Source of the DNA: Terribacillus saccharophilus
Lineage (GTDB): Bacteria > Bacillota > Bacilli > Bacillales > Amphibacillaceae
NCBI RefSeq assembly: GCF_002272745.1
Contig: NZ_NPBD01000002.1
Span: 62,001-126,000 of the forward strand
DNA: 64,000 nt
Reading direction: 5' to 3'
A program made the position numbers and the translations under genes. The notes beneath the pieces are model-generated. The model had not been told where the DNA came from and did not search any database. It saw only the letters and a list, made by a program, of their open reading frames with translations. Numbering within the stretch: the stretch's first letter is position 1; the number at the start of each line of letters is the position of its first letter. Shown here piece after piece: positions 36,084 to 46,099 of the stretch.

Positions 36084-36325
36084 AGACTGTGATCGGGACA
36101 GTAGGGAGTCCATACCGCTTTCAAAGCGAGCCAGGGAAGGTGAGAGCCTGGTACGGTATCTCTTTCGAACATCACCCGCTAGTTTCCATTCGAACCGCAA
36201 GCAGTAGAAATGGACGTCTCATTCACGTTACGAATTCGAGTGGATAGACGATATTAGTCTGTCTATAAGGGTGGTACCGCGAGTCTCTCTCGTCCCTTCT
36301 GGGATGATGAGGGACTCCTTTTTTT
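36084..36325 (+). promoter_or_regulatory. T-box riboswitch (tRNA-Ile) controlling ileS
   Basis: The invariant T-box AGGGTGGTACCGCG is at 36268-36281. Upstream is the stem I region with a GGTGAGAG-type turn and a candidate specifier ATC (36158-36160, isoleucine codon) in the loop TACGGTATCTCTTTCGAACA. Downstream a terminator stem (CGTCCC...GGGATGATGAGGGAC region) ends in seven T (36319-36325). Uncharged tRNA-Ile should stabilise the antiterminator and switch on ileS. Confidence 0.93.
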
Positions 36326-36362
36326 GCCCAAAATTATCGGTCATCATAAGGAGGAAAAAACA

Positions 36363-39116
36363 TTGGATTACAAAGAAACATTGCTGATGCCGGAAACGGC
36401 TTTCCCGATGCGCGGCAACCTGCCGAACAAAGAACCAAAAATGCAGCAGGAATGGGAAGAACAAAACATCTACAAAAAAGTGCAGGAAAGAACGGAAGGG
36501 CGTCCGCTCTTCGTCTTGCATGACGGACCTCCATATGCCAATGGTGACCTTCATATGGGCCATGCGCTTAACAAAGTACTGAAGGACTTTATCGTTCGCT
36601 ATAAATCAATGTCTGGCTTCCATGCACCATATGTTCCGGGCTGGGATACACACGGACTACCGATTGAACAAGCGCTTACGAAGAAGAAGGTTGACCGCAA
36701 GAAAATGACGGTTGCAGAATTCCGCCGTCTTTGCGCGGAATATGCGATGCAGCAAATCAACAATCAGCGCACGCAGTTTAAGCAGCTAGGTGTTCGCGGT
36801 GATTGGGATAATCCTTATATCACATTGACAAAGGATTATGAAGCAGCACAGATTAAAGTGTTCGGTGAAATGGCAGAACGCGGCTACATCTACAAAGGTA
36901 TGAAGCCAGTATACTGGTCTCCATCTTCTGAATCTGCTTTGGCAGAAGCGGAAATCGAGTACCAAGACAAACGCTCTGCATCAATTTATGTAGCTTTCCA
37001 AGTAAAAGACGGTAAAAACCTGTTCCAAGGTGACGAGAAATTCATCATCTGGACAACAACTCCTTGGACATTGCCTGCTAACGTCGCGATCTCGCTTCAT
37101 CCAGAAGTGACATATGTGGTAGCGCAAGTGGGCAGCGAAAAATATGTCGTAGCAGAAGATTTGCTGAGCAACGTTACAGAAACACTTGAATGGAGCAGTC
37201 CGGAAGTACTGAAAACATTCAAAGGAAAAGAAGCGGAGTATGTAACAACACAGCATCCTTTCTATGACCGTGAATCTTTGATCATCCTAGGCGAACATGT
37301 TACGACAGACAGCGGTACAGGCTGCGTACACACAGCACCTGGACACGGGGAGGAAGATTTCTTCGCCAGCCAGAAATATAAGCTGCCAATCATCAGCCCA
37401 TTAGATGATAAAGGTGTATTCACAAATGAAGCTCCAGGTTTTGAAGGTGTATTCTATGATACGGCAAACAAAGAGATCACAGAACTGCTTGAAGAAAAAG
37501 GCGCATTACTAAAACTTGAGTTCTTCACGCATTCTTACCCGCATGACTGGCGTACGAAGAAACCGGTCATCTATCGTGCAACTGCTCAATGGTTCGCTTC
37601 CATCAAAGCATTCCGCGAGCAAATCATCGAACAGATTAAGGAAGTGGAATGGTTCCCGAAATGGGGCGAAACACGTCTCTATAACATGTTCCGTGATCGC
37701 GAAGACTGGTGTATTTCCCGTCAGCGTGCATGGGGTGTTCCGATTCCTGTATTCTACGGCGAAAATGGCGAACCAATCATCACAGAAGAAACGATCCAGC
37801 ATGTTTCCGACCTGTTCCTTGAGCATGGTTCTAATATCTGGTTCGAAAGAGAAGCGAAAGATCTATTGCCAGAAGGGTTTACTTCCGAGCATAGCCCGAA
37901 CGGCATCTTCACGAAAGAAACAGATATCATGGACGTATGGTTTGATTCTGGCTCCTCTCACCAGGGTGTATTAGTAAACCGTCCGGAATTGCAGCGTCCA
38001 GCTGACCTTTACTTGGAAGGCTCCGACCAATATCGCGGCTGGTTCAACTCTTCCTTGACGACTTCTGTTGCTGTAACAGGTAAAGCACCGTACAAAGCAG
38101 TTCTTAGCCACGGATTTGCATTGGACGGTAAAGGCAAGAAAATGAGTAAATCGCTGGGTAACATTGTTGTACCCGCGAAAATCATGAAGCAATATGGTGC
38201 GGATATCCTCCGTCTATGGGTTGCTTCCGTTGATTATCAATCCGATGTCCGCATCTCTGATGAGATCATCAAGCAGACATCTGAGGGCTACCGCAAACTC
38301 CGGAATACATTCCGCTTCTTGCTTGCCAACTTGCATGATTTTGATCCTGCTAAGGACAGCGTAGCGCATGCTGATATGGTGGAAGTGGATCGTTATATGC
38401 TTGCGAAGCTTTCTGATTTGACTAAGCACGTACGCGCAAGCTATGACAAATATGAATTTGCGGATGTATATTCTGCAATCCTAAGCTTCTGTTCTGTAGA
38501 ACTTAGTGCGTTCTACCTTGATTTCGGTAAAGATATCCTTTATATCGAAGCTGCTGATCATCCAGCACGCCGCAGCATTCAGACTGCATATTACGAAATC
38601 GTAAAAGCGCTTCTGCAAATGCTTGCACCTATTCTTGCTCATACAACTGAGGAAGCATGGAGTCACATCCCTGGTGAGAAAGCAGAGAGCATACAGCTGT
38701 CAGACTTCCCAGAAGCTGCAGCAATTGCAGATCATGATGAACTGTTAACAAAATGGGATCATTTCATCAAAGTACGTGATGATGTCTTGAAAGCATTGGA
38801 AATTGCCCGCAGTGAAAAAGTCATCGGTAAATCATTAGAATCCAAACTAACAATCGTTGCCAAAGATGATGAAACGAAACAGCTGCTTCAAGGAATTGAT
38901 AATTTGCATCAATTGCTAATCGTATCTGAAGCTAACGTGGTGGATTCAGATTCAGATGCCGCTGATTATGAGCATGTGGCTGTCCGAGTTGAAAAACATC
39001 CGGCTGACCGATGTGAACGCTGTTGGGTTGCTTCTGACACAGTTGGGCAGGATGAAAAGCATCCTGAACTATGTTCACGCTGTGCAAGTATCGTGGAAGC
39101 ACACTATCACGCGTAA
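36363..39116 (+). CDS. ileS: Isoleucyl-tRNA synthetase
   Basis: 917 residues from TTG 36363 with AAGGAGG eight bases upstream; the frame is open further back but that part lies in the T-box terminator. Class I synthetase: HMGH at residues 64-67 is the HIGH motif and KMSKS at 593-597 is the second ATP loop. The editing domain contains [17 protein letters not shown]. The C-terminus has a zinc finger with CERC and CSRC. It charges tRNA-Ile with isoleucine. Confidence 0.98.
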   Translation: MDYKETLLMPETAFPMRGNLPNKEPKMQQEWEEQNIYKKVQERTEGRPLFVLHDGPPYANGDLHMGHALNKVLKDFIVRYKSMSGFHAPYVPGWDTHGLPIEQALTKKKVDRKKMTVAEFRRLCAEYAMQQINNQRTQFKQLGVRGDWDNPYITLTKDYEAAQIKVFGEMAERGYIYKGMKPVYWSPSSESALAEAEIEYQDKRSASIYVAFQVKDGKNLFQGDEKFIIWTTTPWTLPANVAISLHPEVTYVVAQVGSEKYVVAEDLLSNVTETLEWSSPEVLKTFKGKEAEYVTTQHPFYDRESLIILGEHVTTDSGTGCVHTAPGHGEEDFFASQKYKLPIISPLDDKGVFTNEAPGFEGVFYDTANKEITELLEEKGALLKLEFFTHSYPHDWRTKKPVIYRATAQWFASIKAFREQIIEQIKEVEWFPKWGETRLYNMFRDREDWCISRQRAWGVPIPVFYGENGEPIITEETIQHVSDLFLEHGSNIWFEREAKDLLPEGFTSEHSPNGIFTKETDIMDVWFDSGSSHQGVLVNRPELQRPADLYLEGSDQYRGWFNSSLTTSVAVTGKAPYKAVLSHGFALDGKGKKMSKSLGNIVVPAKIMKQYGADILRLWVASVDYQSDVRISDEIIKQTSEGYRKLRNTFRFLLANLHDFDPAKDSVAHADMVEVDRYMLAKLSDLTKHVRASYDKYEFADVYSAILSFCSVELSAFYLDFGKDILYIEAADHPARRSIQTAYYEIVKALLQMLAPILAHTTEEAWSHIPGEKAESIQLSDFPEAAAIADHDELLTKWDHFIKVRDDVLKALEIARSEKVIGKSLESKLTIVAKDDETKQLLQGIDNLHQLLIVSEANVVDSDSDAADYEHVAVRVEKHPADRCERCWVASDTVGQDEKHPELCSRCASIVEAHYHA

Positions 39117-39121
39117 GAAGA

Positions 39122-39154
39122 GAAAGCTTCGCTTTTAGGCGGAGCTTTCTTTTT
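39122..39154 (+). terminator. Terminator after ileS
   Basis: GAAAGCTTCGC / GGCGGAGCTTTC stem with TTTTT. Confidence 0.88.
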
Positions 39155-39228
39155 ATCTGGACAATCTTTTTCATCGTATCTATGGTAAAATGCAAGATAG
39201 ATTGTATTGAACGGAGGAAATGGAGTCC

Positions 39229-39693
39229 ATGTATTTTGTCATCGCGATTATTCTGATCATCATTGATCAGCTAACGAAATTGGCAGTAGTGAAAAATATG
39301 ACAGAAGGAGAGTCAATTCCGGTCATCGATAATTTCCTATACCTGTCTTCCCATCGGAACCGAGGGGCAGCGTGGGGGATATTGGAAGGTCATTTTTGGT
39401 TCTTTTATCTTGTAACAGCGATTGTTATTGTCATAGTCAGCTACTATATTGTGAAATATAGAAAAGAAAGCAAATTGTTTAGTACCGGACTTTCGCTTGT
39501 ACTTGGCGGAGCTATCGGTAACTTCATCGATCGTCTGTTTCGCAAGGAAGTCGTCGATTTCGTCGATACACGATTCGGTGACTATCATTATCCAATCTTC
39601 AACGTGGCGGATTCCTGTCTGGTTGTAGGTGTAATCCTCATCATTATTGCAATGCTGCTAGATGAGCGAAAGAAAGGAAGAAAAGAAGCATGA
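39229..39693 (+). CDS. lspA: Lipoprotein signal peptidase LspA
   Basis: 154 residues from ATG 39229; an ATG at 39220 abuts the GGAGG and is less likely. Four membrane helices and the two catalytic aspartates in GNFIDRLFR and FNVADSCLV, with NRGAAWGIL (the NxGxAFG motif). It removes signal peptides from diacylglyceryl-prolipoproteins such as the ZinT- and AdcA-like proteins later in this window. Overlaps rluD in ATGA. Confidence 0.96.
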   Translation: MYFVIAIILIIIDQLTKLAVVKNMTEGESIPVIDNFLYLSSHRNRGAAWGILEGHFWFFYLVTAIVIVIVSYYIVKYRKESKLFSTGLSLVLGGAIGNFIDRLFRKEVVDFVDTRFGDYHYPIFNVADSCLVVGVILIIIAMLLDERKKGRKEA

Positions 39694-40601
39694 GTAAGTT
39701 GGAACATACAGTCGCAGCCGAGCAAGCAGGCTTGCGCATCGATAAGCTGTTATCTGATATCCAGGAGGATGTTTCTAGGAGTCAGGCTCAGAGCTGGATC
39801 AAAGATGATTTAGTTACTGTGAACGGCACCAAGGTTAAAAATAAGTATACTGTGCAAGAAGGGGACGCGATCGAGTGGTCGATTCCGGAACCTGAGGAAA
39901 TGAAAATTGAAGCGGAGAATATACCGCTTGAGATTATCTATGAAGATGCTGATATTGCAGTTGTGAACAAACCACGCGGAATGGTAGTACATCCATCCAA
40001 CGGTCATCAGTCTGGTACGATGGTTCACGCGCTGCTTTACCATCTAAAAGATCTTTCTGGCATCAATGGAACAATGCGCCCAGGGATTGTTCATCGTATC
40101 GATAAGGATACAAGCGGCCTTCTAGTAGTCGCTAAGCATGATAAAGCACACCAAAAATTGACGGATATGCTGAAGGAACATGACATTGAACGGAAATACC
40201 GGGCAATTGTCCATGGTGTAATTGACCATGAGTTTGGTACAATTGAAGCACCAATTGGACGTGATAAAAATGATCGTCAGAAAATGGCAGTCGTTGAAAA
40301 CGGAAAGCCTGCTGTGACACATTTCGAAGTGCTGGAGCGCTTTGAAGAATTTACGTATCTTGAGTGTAAGCTTGAGACAGGCAGAACACATCAGATTCGT
40401 GTGCATATGCAATATATTGGCTACCCGCTTGCTGGAGATCCAAAATACGGTCCGCGTAGAACGCTGGATATCGATGGACAAGCGCTGCACGCTGCGGTTC
40501 TTGGGTTCAACCATCCGATCTCAGGTGAATGGATGCATTTCGAAGCACCGGTTCCAACTGTGTTCCAAGATGAATTGGACAAGTTGAAGTTCAATGCTTG
40601 A
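39690..40601 (+). CDS. ylyB: RluA/RluD-family pseudouridine synthase (YlyB)
   Basis: 303 residues. N-terminal S4 RNA-binding domain (about 13-70, RIDKLLSDIQEDVSRSQAQSW in part), then the RluA catalytic domain with the active-site aspartate in HRIDKDTSGLLVVAK near residue 140 and GRTHQIRVHMQYIGYPLAGD. It probably modifies 23S rRNA uridines; the exact sites are not shown by sequence. Follows lspA as in B. subtilis; the pyr promoter overlaps its stop codon. Confidence 0.93.
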   Translation: MSKLEHTVAAEQAGLRIDKLLSDIQEDVSRSQAQSWIKDDLVTVNGTKVKNKYTVQEGDAIEWSIPEPEEMKIEAENIPLEIIYEDADIAVVNKPRGMVVHPSNGHQSGTMVHALLYHLKDLSGINGTMRPGIVHRIDKDTSGLLVVAKHDKAHQKLTDMLKEHDIERKYRAIVHGVIDHEFGTIEAPIGRDKNDRQKMAVVENGKPAVTHFEVLERFEEFTYLECKLETGRTHQIRVHMQYIGYPLAGDPKYGPRRTLDIDGQALHAAVLGFNHPISGEWMHFEAPVPTVFQDELDKLKFNA

Positions 40602-40626
40602 CAGTCATTCCCCTACATGCGATACT
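40598..40626 (+). promoter_or_regulatory. Sigma-A promoter of the pyr operon
   Basis: TTGACA at 40598-40603 (overlapping the ylyB stop) and GATACT at 40621-40626, 17-base spacer. Confidence 0.8.
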
Positions 40627-40644
40627 GAATGAAGTTGAATAAGA

Positions 40645-41318
<674 letters not shown>

Positions 41319-41321
41319 GGA

Positions 41322-41429
41322 CCTTTAATGGAAGTCCAGAGAGGCTTACAAGGTCGCAAGCAACAACGTCGTCACGGAAGTGGCAGACGTGTGCCTCTTT
41401 GCGACCATAATCGCGAAGAGGCTTTTTTT
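41322..41429 (+). promoter_or_regulatory. PyrR-dependent attenuator 2 (pyrR-pyrP)
   Basis: A second PyrR-binding loop TCCAGAGAGGCT is at 41335-41346 and a terminator GCCTCTT...GCGA / TCGC...AAGAGGC with seven T at 41393-41429. Same arrangement as in B. subtilis between pyrR and pyrP. Confidence 0.95.
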
Positions 41430-41454
41430 ATAGGGGAAAAGAGGAGAGAAACAG

Positions 41455-42825
41455 ATGAAGCCAGCACTAAACATACACGACATACCAAAATGGAATCAAT
41501 GGATCATATTCAGCTTACAGCATTTATTCGCAATGTTCGGTGCCACTATCCTGGTGCCGGCACTGACCGGGCTTGATCCGGCAGTGACACTTGTATCAAG
41601 TGGCGTCGGCACACTCGCATTCATTCTGATTACAAGAGGGACAGTACCAGCTTATCTAGGATCGAGCTTCGCCTTCATCTATCCGATCACACAGGCGATT
41701 GAAACTGCCGGAATCGGTGGCGCCATGATCGGCAGCTTTTTCGCAGGTCTTGCTTACGGCGTAGTTGCAATCGCCATCCGTCTCGGCGGTTTGAAAAGTA
41801 TCATCAAACTGCTTCCGCCGATAGTTGTAGGACCAGTCATCATCGTTATCGGTCTGGCACTGGCACCTACTGCGGTGGATATGGCAATGAATGCACCTGA
41901 TACAGGGGAATACAGCACAAAATACTTCACAATCGCACTGGTCACATTAGCAATAACAGTAGCAGCGTCCATCTTCCTGAAAAGCTTCCTTGGTTTGATT
42001 CCTGTCTTGATCGGAATCATCGGTGGGTATGTCTTCGCCCTCACACAAGGAATCGTTGACACAAGCGGCGTACAGGCAGCTTGGAACCAAATCGTTACAG
42101 CAGATTCTATCGGTGCTTTCTTTAGCGGAATCTTCACTGTACCGAACTTTACCATCCCGTTTGTCGATTACAACGTCGCTGATGTATTCAGCTGGCAACT
42201 ATTCTTCACGATGGTGCCTATCGCTGTCGTAACCGTATCCGAACATATCGGACATCAGCTGGCACTATCCAAAATCGTCGATCAAAACATGCTCGTCAAG
42301 CCGGGTTTGCACACTTCTTTGGCAGGTGATGGAGTCGCGACAATAATTGCATCCGTGCTTGGCGGACCGCCGAACACGACATACGGGGAAAACATTGGGG
42401 TGTTGGCGATCACAAGAGTGTTCAGTGTATTCGTCATCGGAGGTACAGCAGTACTTGCTATTCTGTTCGGTTTTACCGGGTTGATCACTGCTTTGATCAG
42501 CTCAGTACCATCCGCAGTCATGGGTGGGGTGAGCATCATGCTCTTTGGGATAATCGCTGCAAGCGGTCTTCGAACGATGATCGACAGCCAGCTTGATCTT
42601 GGGGACAAACGTAACTTAATCATCAGCTCGATCATCTTGGTCATTGGAATTGGCGGAGCTTTCCTTCGCTTCCAGATTGCCGATTTAGACTTGGAGATCA
42701 ACAGCATGGCATTAGCAGCACTAGTTGGTGTCGTCATGAACCTTGTATTGCCGGGCAAAGAATCCGGCCTTGGAAACGGCAGTCTGTTCACAGTCGAGGA
42801 TCAGAAACAAGCAGCATCCAAATAA
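41455..42825 (+). CDS. pyrP: Uracil permease PyrP
   Basis: 456 residues, about 12-14 membrane helices, ATG behind GAGGAGAG. NCS2 (nucleobase-cation symporter 2) family: FGATILVPALTGLDPAVTL near the start and the hallmark VGGVSIMLFG-like segment (MGGVSIMLFGIIAASGLR) near residue 360. Family signature QHLFAMFGATILVP (about 21-34) fits uracil transporters. It imports uracil by proton symport. pyrB follows after only 13 bases, so it shares all upstream control. Confidence 0.95.
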   Translation: MKPALNIHDIPKWNQWIIFSLQHLFAMFGATILVPALTGLDPAVTLVSSGVGTLAFILITRGTVPAYLGSSFAFIYPITQAIETAGIGGAMIGSFFAGLAYGVVAIAIRLGGLKSIIKLLPPIVVGPVIIVIGLALAPTAVDMAMNAPDTGEYSTKYFTIALVTLAITVAASIFLKSFLGLIPVLIGIIGGYVFALTQGIVDTSGVQAAWNQIVTADSIGAFFSGIFTVPNFTIPFVDYNVADVFSWQLFFTMVPIAVVTVSEHIGHQLALSKIVDQNMLVKPGLHTSLAGDGVATIIASVLGGPPNTTYGENIGVLAITRVFSVFVIGGTAVLAILFGFTGLITALISSVPSAVMGGVSIMLFGIIAASGLRTMIDSQLDLGDKRNLIISSIILVIGIGGAFLRFQIADLDLEINSMALAALVGVVMNLVLPGKESGLGNGSLFTVEDQKQAASK

Positions 42826-42838
42826 GGAGGAGAAGGAC

Positions 42839-43762
42839 ATGAAGCATTTCGTATCGATGAAGCATCTTACCGCAGGGGAACTGCTACAGCTCGTACAGCT
42901 CGCTACAGACATACAGGTACAGGGGGTATCAGGATACAGGGAGCAGCTGTTCGCAGCCAATCTTTTCTTCGAGCCGAGCACACGGACGAAGATGAGCTTT
43001 ACAGTAGCTGAACGGAAACTCGGCTTGGAAGTACTGGACTTCGCCGCAGAGGCATCCAGTGTGACAAAAGGCGAGACCGTTTATGACACCGCAAAGACCC
43101 TTCAATCGATCGGCGCTTCGGTCCTTGTTATCCGTCATCCAGAGGAACATACAGCTGCAATGCTTGCTGAAAAGCTGGCTATTCCGGTTATTAATGCCGG
43201 AGACGGAAAAGGAGAGCACCCGACGCAATGCTTGCTTGATTTAATGACGATTTACCAGGAGTATGGACGTTTCGAAGGACTGAAAATCGTAATTGCCGGG
43301 GATATCCGTCACAGCCGAGTTGCTAGAAGCAATGCAATGGCACTGCGCAAATTGGGGGCGCAGGTCTTTGCAGCAGGCAACCCGGAATGGATGGATGAGA
43401 CACTTGGAATCCCAGTGTTGAGTATGGATGACGCGGTGGAACAATGTGATGTCATGATGTTGCTTCGTATCCAGTTTGAACGCCATGAAACAAAAGGCGG
43501 CTCGGCAGGTTATCTGGAAAAATACGGACTTACTAAAGCAAGGGAACAAAGAATGCAACATCATGCGATCATAATGCACCCGGCACCAGTCAATCGGGGT
43601 ATCGAAATAGATGACAGTCTCGTTGAAGCTCCACGCTCGAGGATATTCCGTCAGATGGAAAACGGCGTAGCAGCACGAATGGCAGTTATCATTACACTAT
43701 TGGAAGGATGGGGAATCAAGCATGGCTACAATCTTAACAAACGCGAAGCAGTTAACAGCTGA
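42839..43762 (+). CDS. pyrB: Aspartate carbamoyltransferase
   Basis: 307 residues from ATG 42839 with GGAGGAGAAGG; the frame is open upstream inside pyrP. Carbamoyl-phosphate motif FFEPSTRTKMSF (about residues 41-52), HPTQCLLDLMTI and HPAPVNRG are all present. It makes carbamoyl aspartate, the second step of UMP synthesis. The last 41 bases overlap pyrC. Confidence 0.97.
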   Translation: MKHFVSMKHLTAGELLQLVQLATDIQVQGVSGYREQLFAANLFFEPSTRTKMSFTVAERKLGLEVLDFAAEASSVTKGETVYDTAKTLQSIGASVLVIRHPEEHTAAMLAEKLAIPVINAGDGKGEHPTQCLLDLMTIYQEYGRFEGLKIVIAGDIRHSRVARSNAMALRKLGAQVFAAGNPEWMDETLGIPVLSMDDAVEQCDVMMLLRIQFERHETKGGSAGYLEKYGLTKAREQRMQHHAIIMHPAPVNRGIEIDDSLVEAPRSRIFRQMENGVAARMAVIITLLEGWGIKHGYNLNKREAVNS

Positions 43763-45002
43763 TCAGAAACTGGAAGAAGTAATGGTGAAAATCGAGGATG
43801 GCATTATCACAGATATTGCTAATCAAATCGAAATTACAGCAAAAGATCATGTTGAGGATATGGAAGGTCAGCTTGTAACAGCTGGTTTTGTGGATGTCCA
43901 TGTACATTTGCGTGAACCAGGAGCAGAAAAGAAGGAAACGATTGAAACAGGTACCAAAGCAGCTGCTCGAGGCGGATTTACGACAGTAGCTGCCATGCCT
44001 AACCTCAGACCTGCACCAGATTGTCCAGAAACGCTTGCATCCATTATGGCTCGAAATGAAGAAAGCGGCGTAATCCGCGTACTGCAATATGCCGCAATCA
44101 CGAAACAGCAGTTAGGCCGTGAGATCGTCGATATGGAAAATATGAAAGAAGCTTTTGCCTTTACCGATGATGGCCTTGGCATCCAGTCAGCCGGAATGAT
44201 GCTGGAGACGATGCAGCGAGCTGCAAGGCTTGGAATTCCTGTCGTTGCACACTGCGAAGATGACAGTCTCGTTCCAGGGGGAGTCATGCACGAAGGTACA
44301 GCTAGCAAGCGACTTGGGTTGCCGGGTATCAACAGCGTTTCCGAGTCAGTACATATCGCCCGTGATATTTTGCTGGCCGAAGCTGCTGGTTGTCATTATC
44401 ACATCTGCCATGTGAGCACAAAAGAATCAGTCCGGGTAATTCGAGATGCAAAACGCGCTGGTATCCGCGTGACTGCCGAAGTGACACCGCATCACTTGCT
44501 TCTAATTGATGAAGATATCAAAACAGATGATGGAAACTTCAAGATGAATCCGCCGCTCAGGTCTGAATCTGATCGTCAGGCGCTGATCGAGGGACTGCTT
44601 GATGGCACGATTGATATGATCGCGACAGATCATGCACCGCACACAGCAGAAGAGAAGAATGTCAGCATGCTGGATGCATCATTCGGTATCGTTGGCTCAG
44701 AAACTGCTTTCAGCCTGCTATACACGCACTTTGTTGAGACAAATATCTTTACGCTCAATCAGTTAATTGATTGGCTTACGATCAAACCATCACAGGCATT
44801 TGGACTTCCATTCGGCCGTTTCGAAATCGGTGCAGCAGCAGACTTAGCTGTATTGGACCTCGAAGCTGATGGAGAAGTAAATCCGGCTCAATTCCAATCA
44901 AAAGGAACAAACACACCATTTATCGGCTGGCGCTATAAAGGAGAGCCGACAATGACAATCTTTGGCGGAGAAATCGTCTACAGAAAGGAAGCGGTAAAAT
45001 GA
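43722..45002 (+). CDS. pyrC: Dihydroorotase
   Basis: 426 residues from ATG 43722 inside the end of pyrB, with GGAAGGATGGGG before it. Zinc ligands in DVHVHLREPG (about 60-69), further histidines in VVAHCEDDSL and HICHVSTKES, and the catalytic aspartate in ATDHAPHTAEEK near residue 305. Type I dihydroorotase of the Bacillus type. It cyclises carbamoyl aspartate. Overlaps carA by four bases. Confidence 0.97.
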   Translation: MATILTNAKQLTADQKLEEVMVKIEDGIITDIANQIEITAKDHVEDMEGQLVTAGFVDVHVHLREPGAEKKETIETGTKAAARGGFTTVAAMPNLRPAPDCPETLASIMARNEESGVIRVLQYAAITKQQLGREIVDMENMKEAFAFTDDGLGIQSAGMMLETMQRAARLGIPVVAHCEDDSLVPGGVMHEGTASKRLGLPGINSVSESVHIARDILLAEAAGCHYHICHVSTKESVRVIRDAKRAGIRVTAEVTPHHLLLIDEDIKTDDGNFKMNPPLRSESDRQALIEGLLDGTIDMIATDHAPHTAEEKNVSMLDASFGIVGSETAFSLLYTHFVETNIFTLNQLIDWLTIKPSQAFGLPFGRFEIGAAADLAVLDLEADGEVNPAQFQSKGTNTPFIGWRYKGEPTMTIFGGEIVYRKEAVK

Positions 45003-46099
45003 AGAAACGACAACTTATCCTAGAAGACGGTACAGTATTTACTGGCACAGCGTTCGGTAGCGATAGCGCAACAACTGGAGAAATCGTCTTCAATACAGGA
45101 ATGACAGGCTATCAAGAGATTATATCCGACCCTTCCTACTGCGGTCAGATTGTTACACTGACATATCCGCTGATCGGCAACTATGGTATTAACAGCGATG
45201 ACTTCGAGAGCATCCAGCCATCCATTCAGGCGCTAGTTGTGAAAGAAGCTGCTGCAGCACCTTCAAACTTCCGGAAGCAGCACACAATTGATGCTTTCCT
45301 TAAGTTTCACCAGATTCCTGGCATTGAAGGTATTGATACTCGTAAACTGACAAAAATCATCCGGAAACAAGGTGCAATGAAAGCTAGATTGACAGAAGCA
45401 GTCGATACACTTGAAAAACATGCTTCTTGGGAATCAATCACACTTCCAAACGATCAAGTACAGCGTATGAGTACGGCCAAACCTTATGTCGTACCAGGAC
45501 GCGGCAAACGCATCGTCGTCATGGATTTTGGCATGAAGCACGGTATTCTTCGTGAATTGGCAGCCCGCGATTGCCATATCACAGTTGTACCTTGGCATTA
45601 TACAGCCGAACAAATCCTCCATTTAAACCCTGATGGTATTATGCTGACGAATGGACCTGGCGATCCGAAAGACGTGGAACCTGCCATACAGACTATTCGT
45701 GAGCTGATCAGCCAAGTACCTATTTTCGGTATCTGTCTCGGTCACCAGCTGATTGCATTGGCAGCCGGTGCGAATACAGAAAAACTGAAGTTCGGACATC
45801 GGGGCTCCAACCATCCTGTCAAAGACTTAGAGACAGGAAAAACCTACCTCACCTCACAAAATCATGGCTATACGGTCACAAAGGAATCATTGGCTTCAAC
45901 GGAGCTAATCCTGACACAAGTGGCGTTGAATGACGGAACAGTAGAAGGACTTAAACACCGAAATTATCCGGTCATGTGTGTGCAATACCATCCGGAAGCG
46001 GCACCTGGTCCTGAGGATACTCGCCATCTATTCGATAACTTCCTTTCTATGACAGCACAAAGCAAACAAACATCCAAGGGGGAAGCAACTTATGCCTAA
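44999..46099 (+). CDS. carA: Carbamoyl-phosphate synthase, glutaminase (small) subunit, pyrimidine-specific
   Basis: 366 residues. N-terminal CarA domain ([17 protein letters not shown]) and a class I glutamine amidotransferase with the nucleophile cysteine in [14 protein letters not shown] near residue 243 and the His-Glu pair in [11 protein letters not shown] near 330. It releases ammonia from glutamine for CarB. B. subtilis name pyrAA. Overlaps carB by eight bases. Confidence 0.97.
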   Translation: MKKRQLILEDGTVFTGTAFGSDSATTGEIVFNTGMTGYQEIISDPSYCGQIVTLTYPLIGNYGINSDDFESIQPSIQALVVKEAAAAPSNFRKQHTIDAFLKFHQIPGIEGIDTRKLTKIIRKQGAMKARLTEAVDTLEKHASWESITLPNDQVQRMSTAKPYVVPGRGKRIVVMDFGMKHGILRELAARDCHITVVPWHYTAEQILHLNPDGIMLTNGPGDPKDVEPAIQTIRELISQVPIFGICLGHQLIALAAGANTEKLKFGHRGSNHPVKDLETGKTYLTSQNHGYTVTKESLASTELILTQVALNDGTVEGLKHRNYPVMCVQYHPEAAPGPEDTRHLFDNFLSMTAQSKQTSKGEATYA

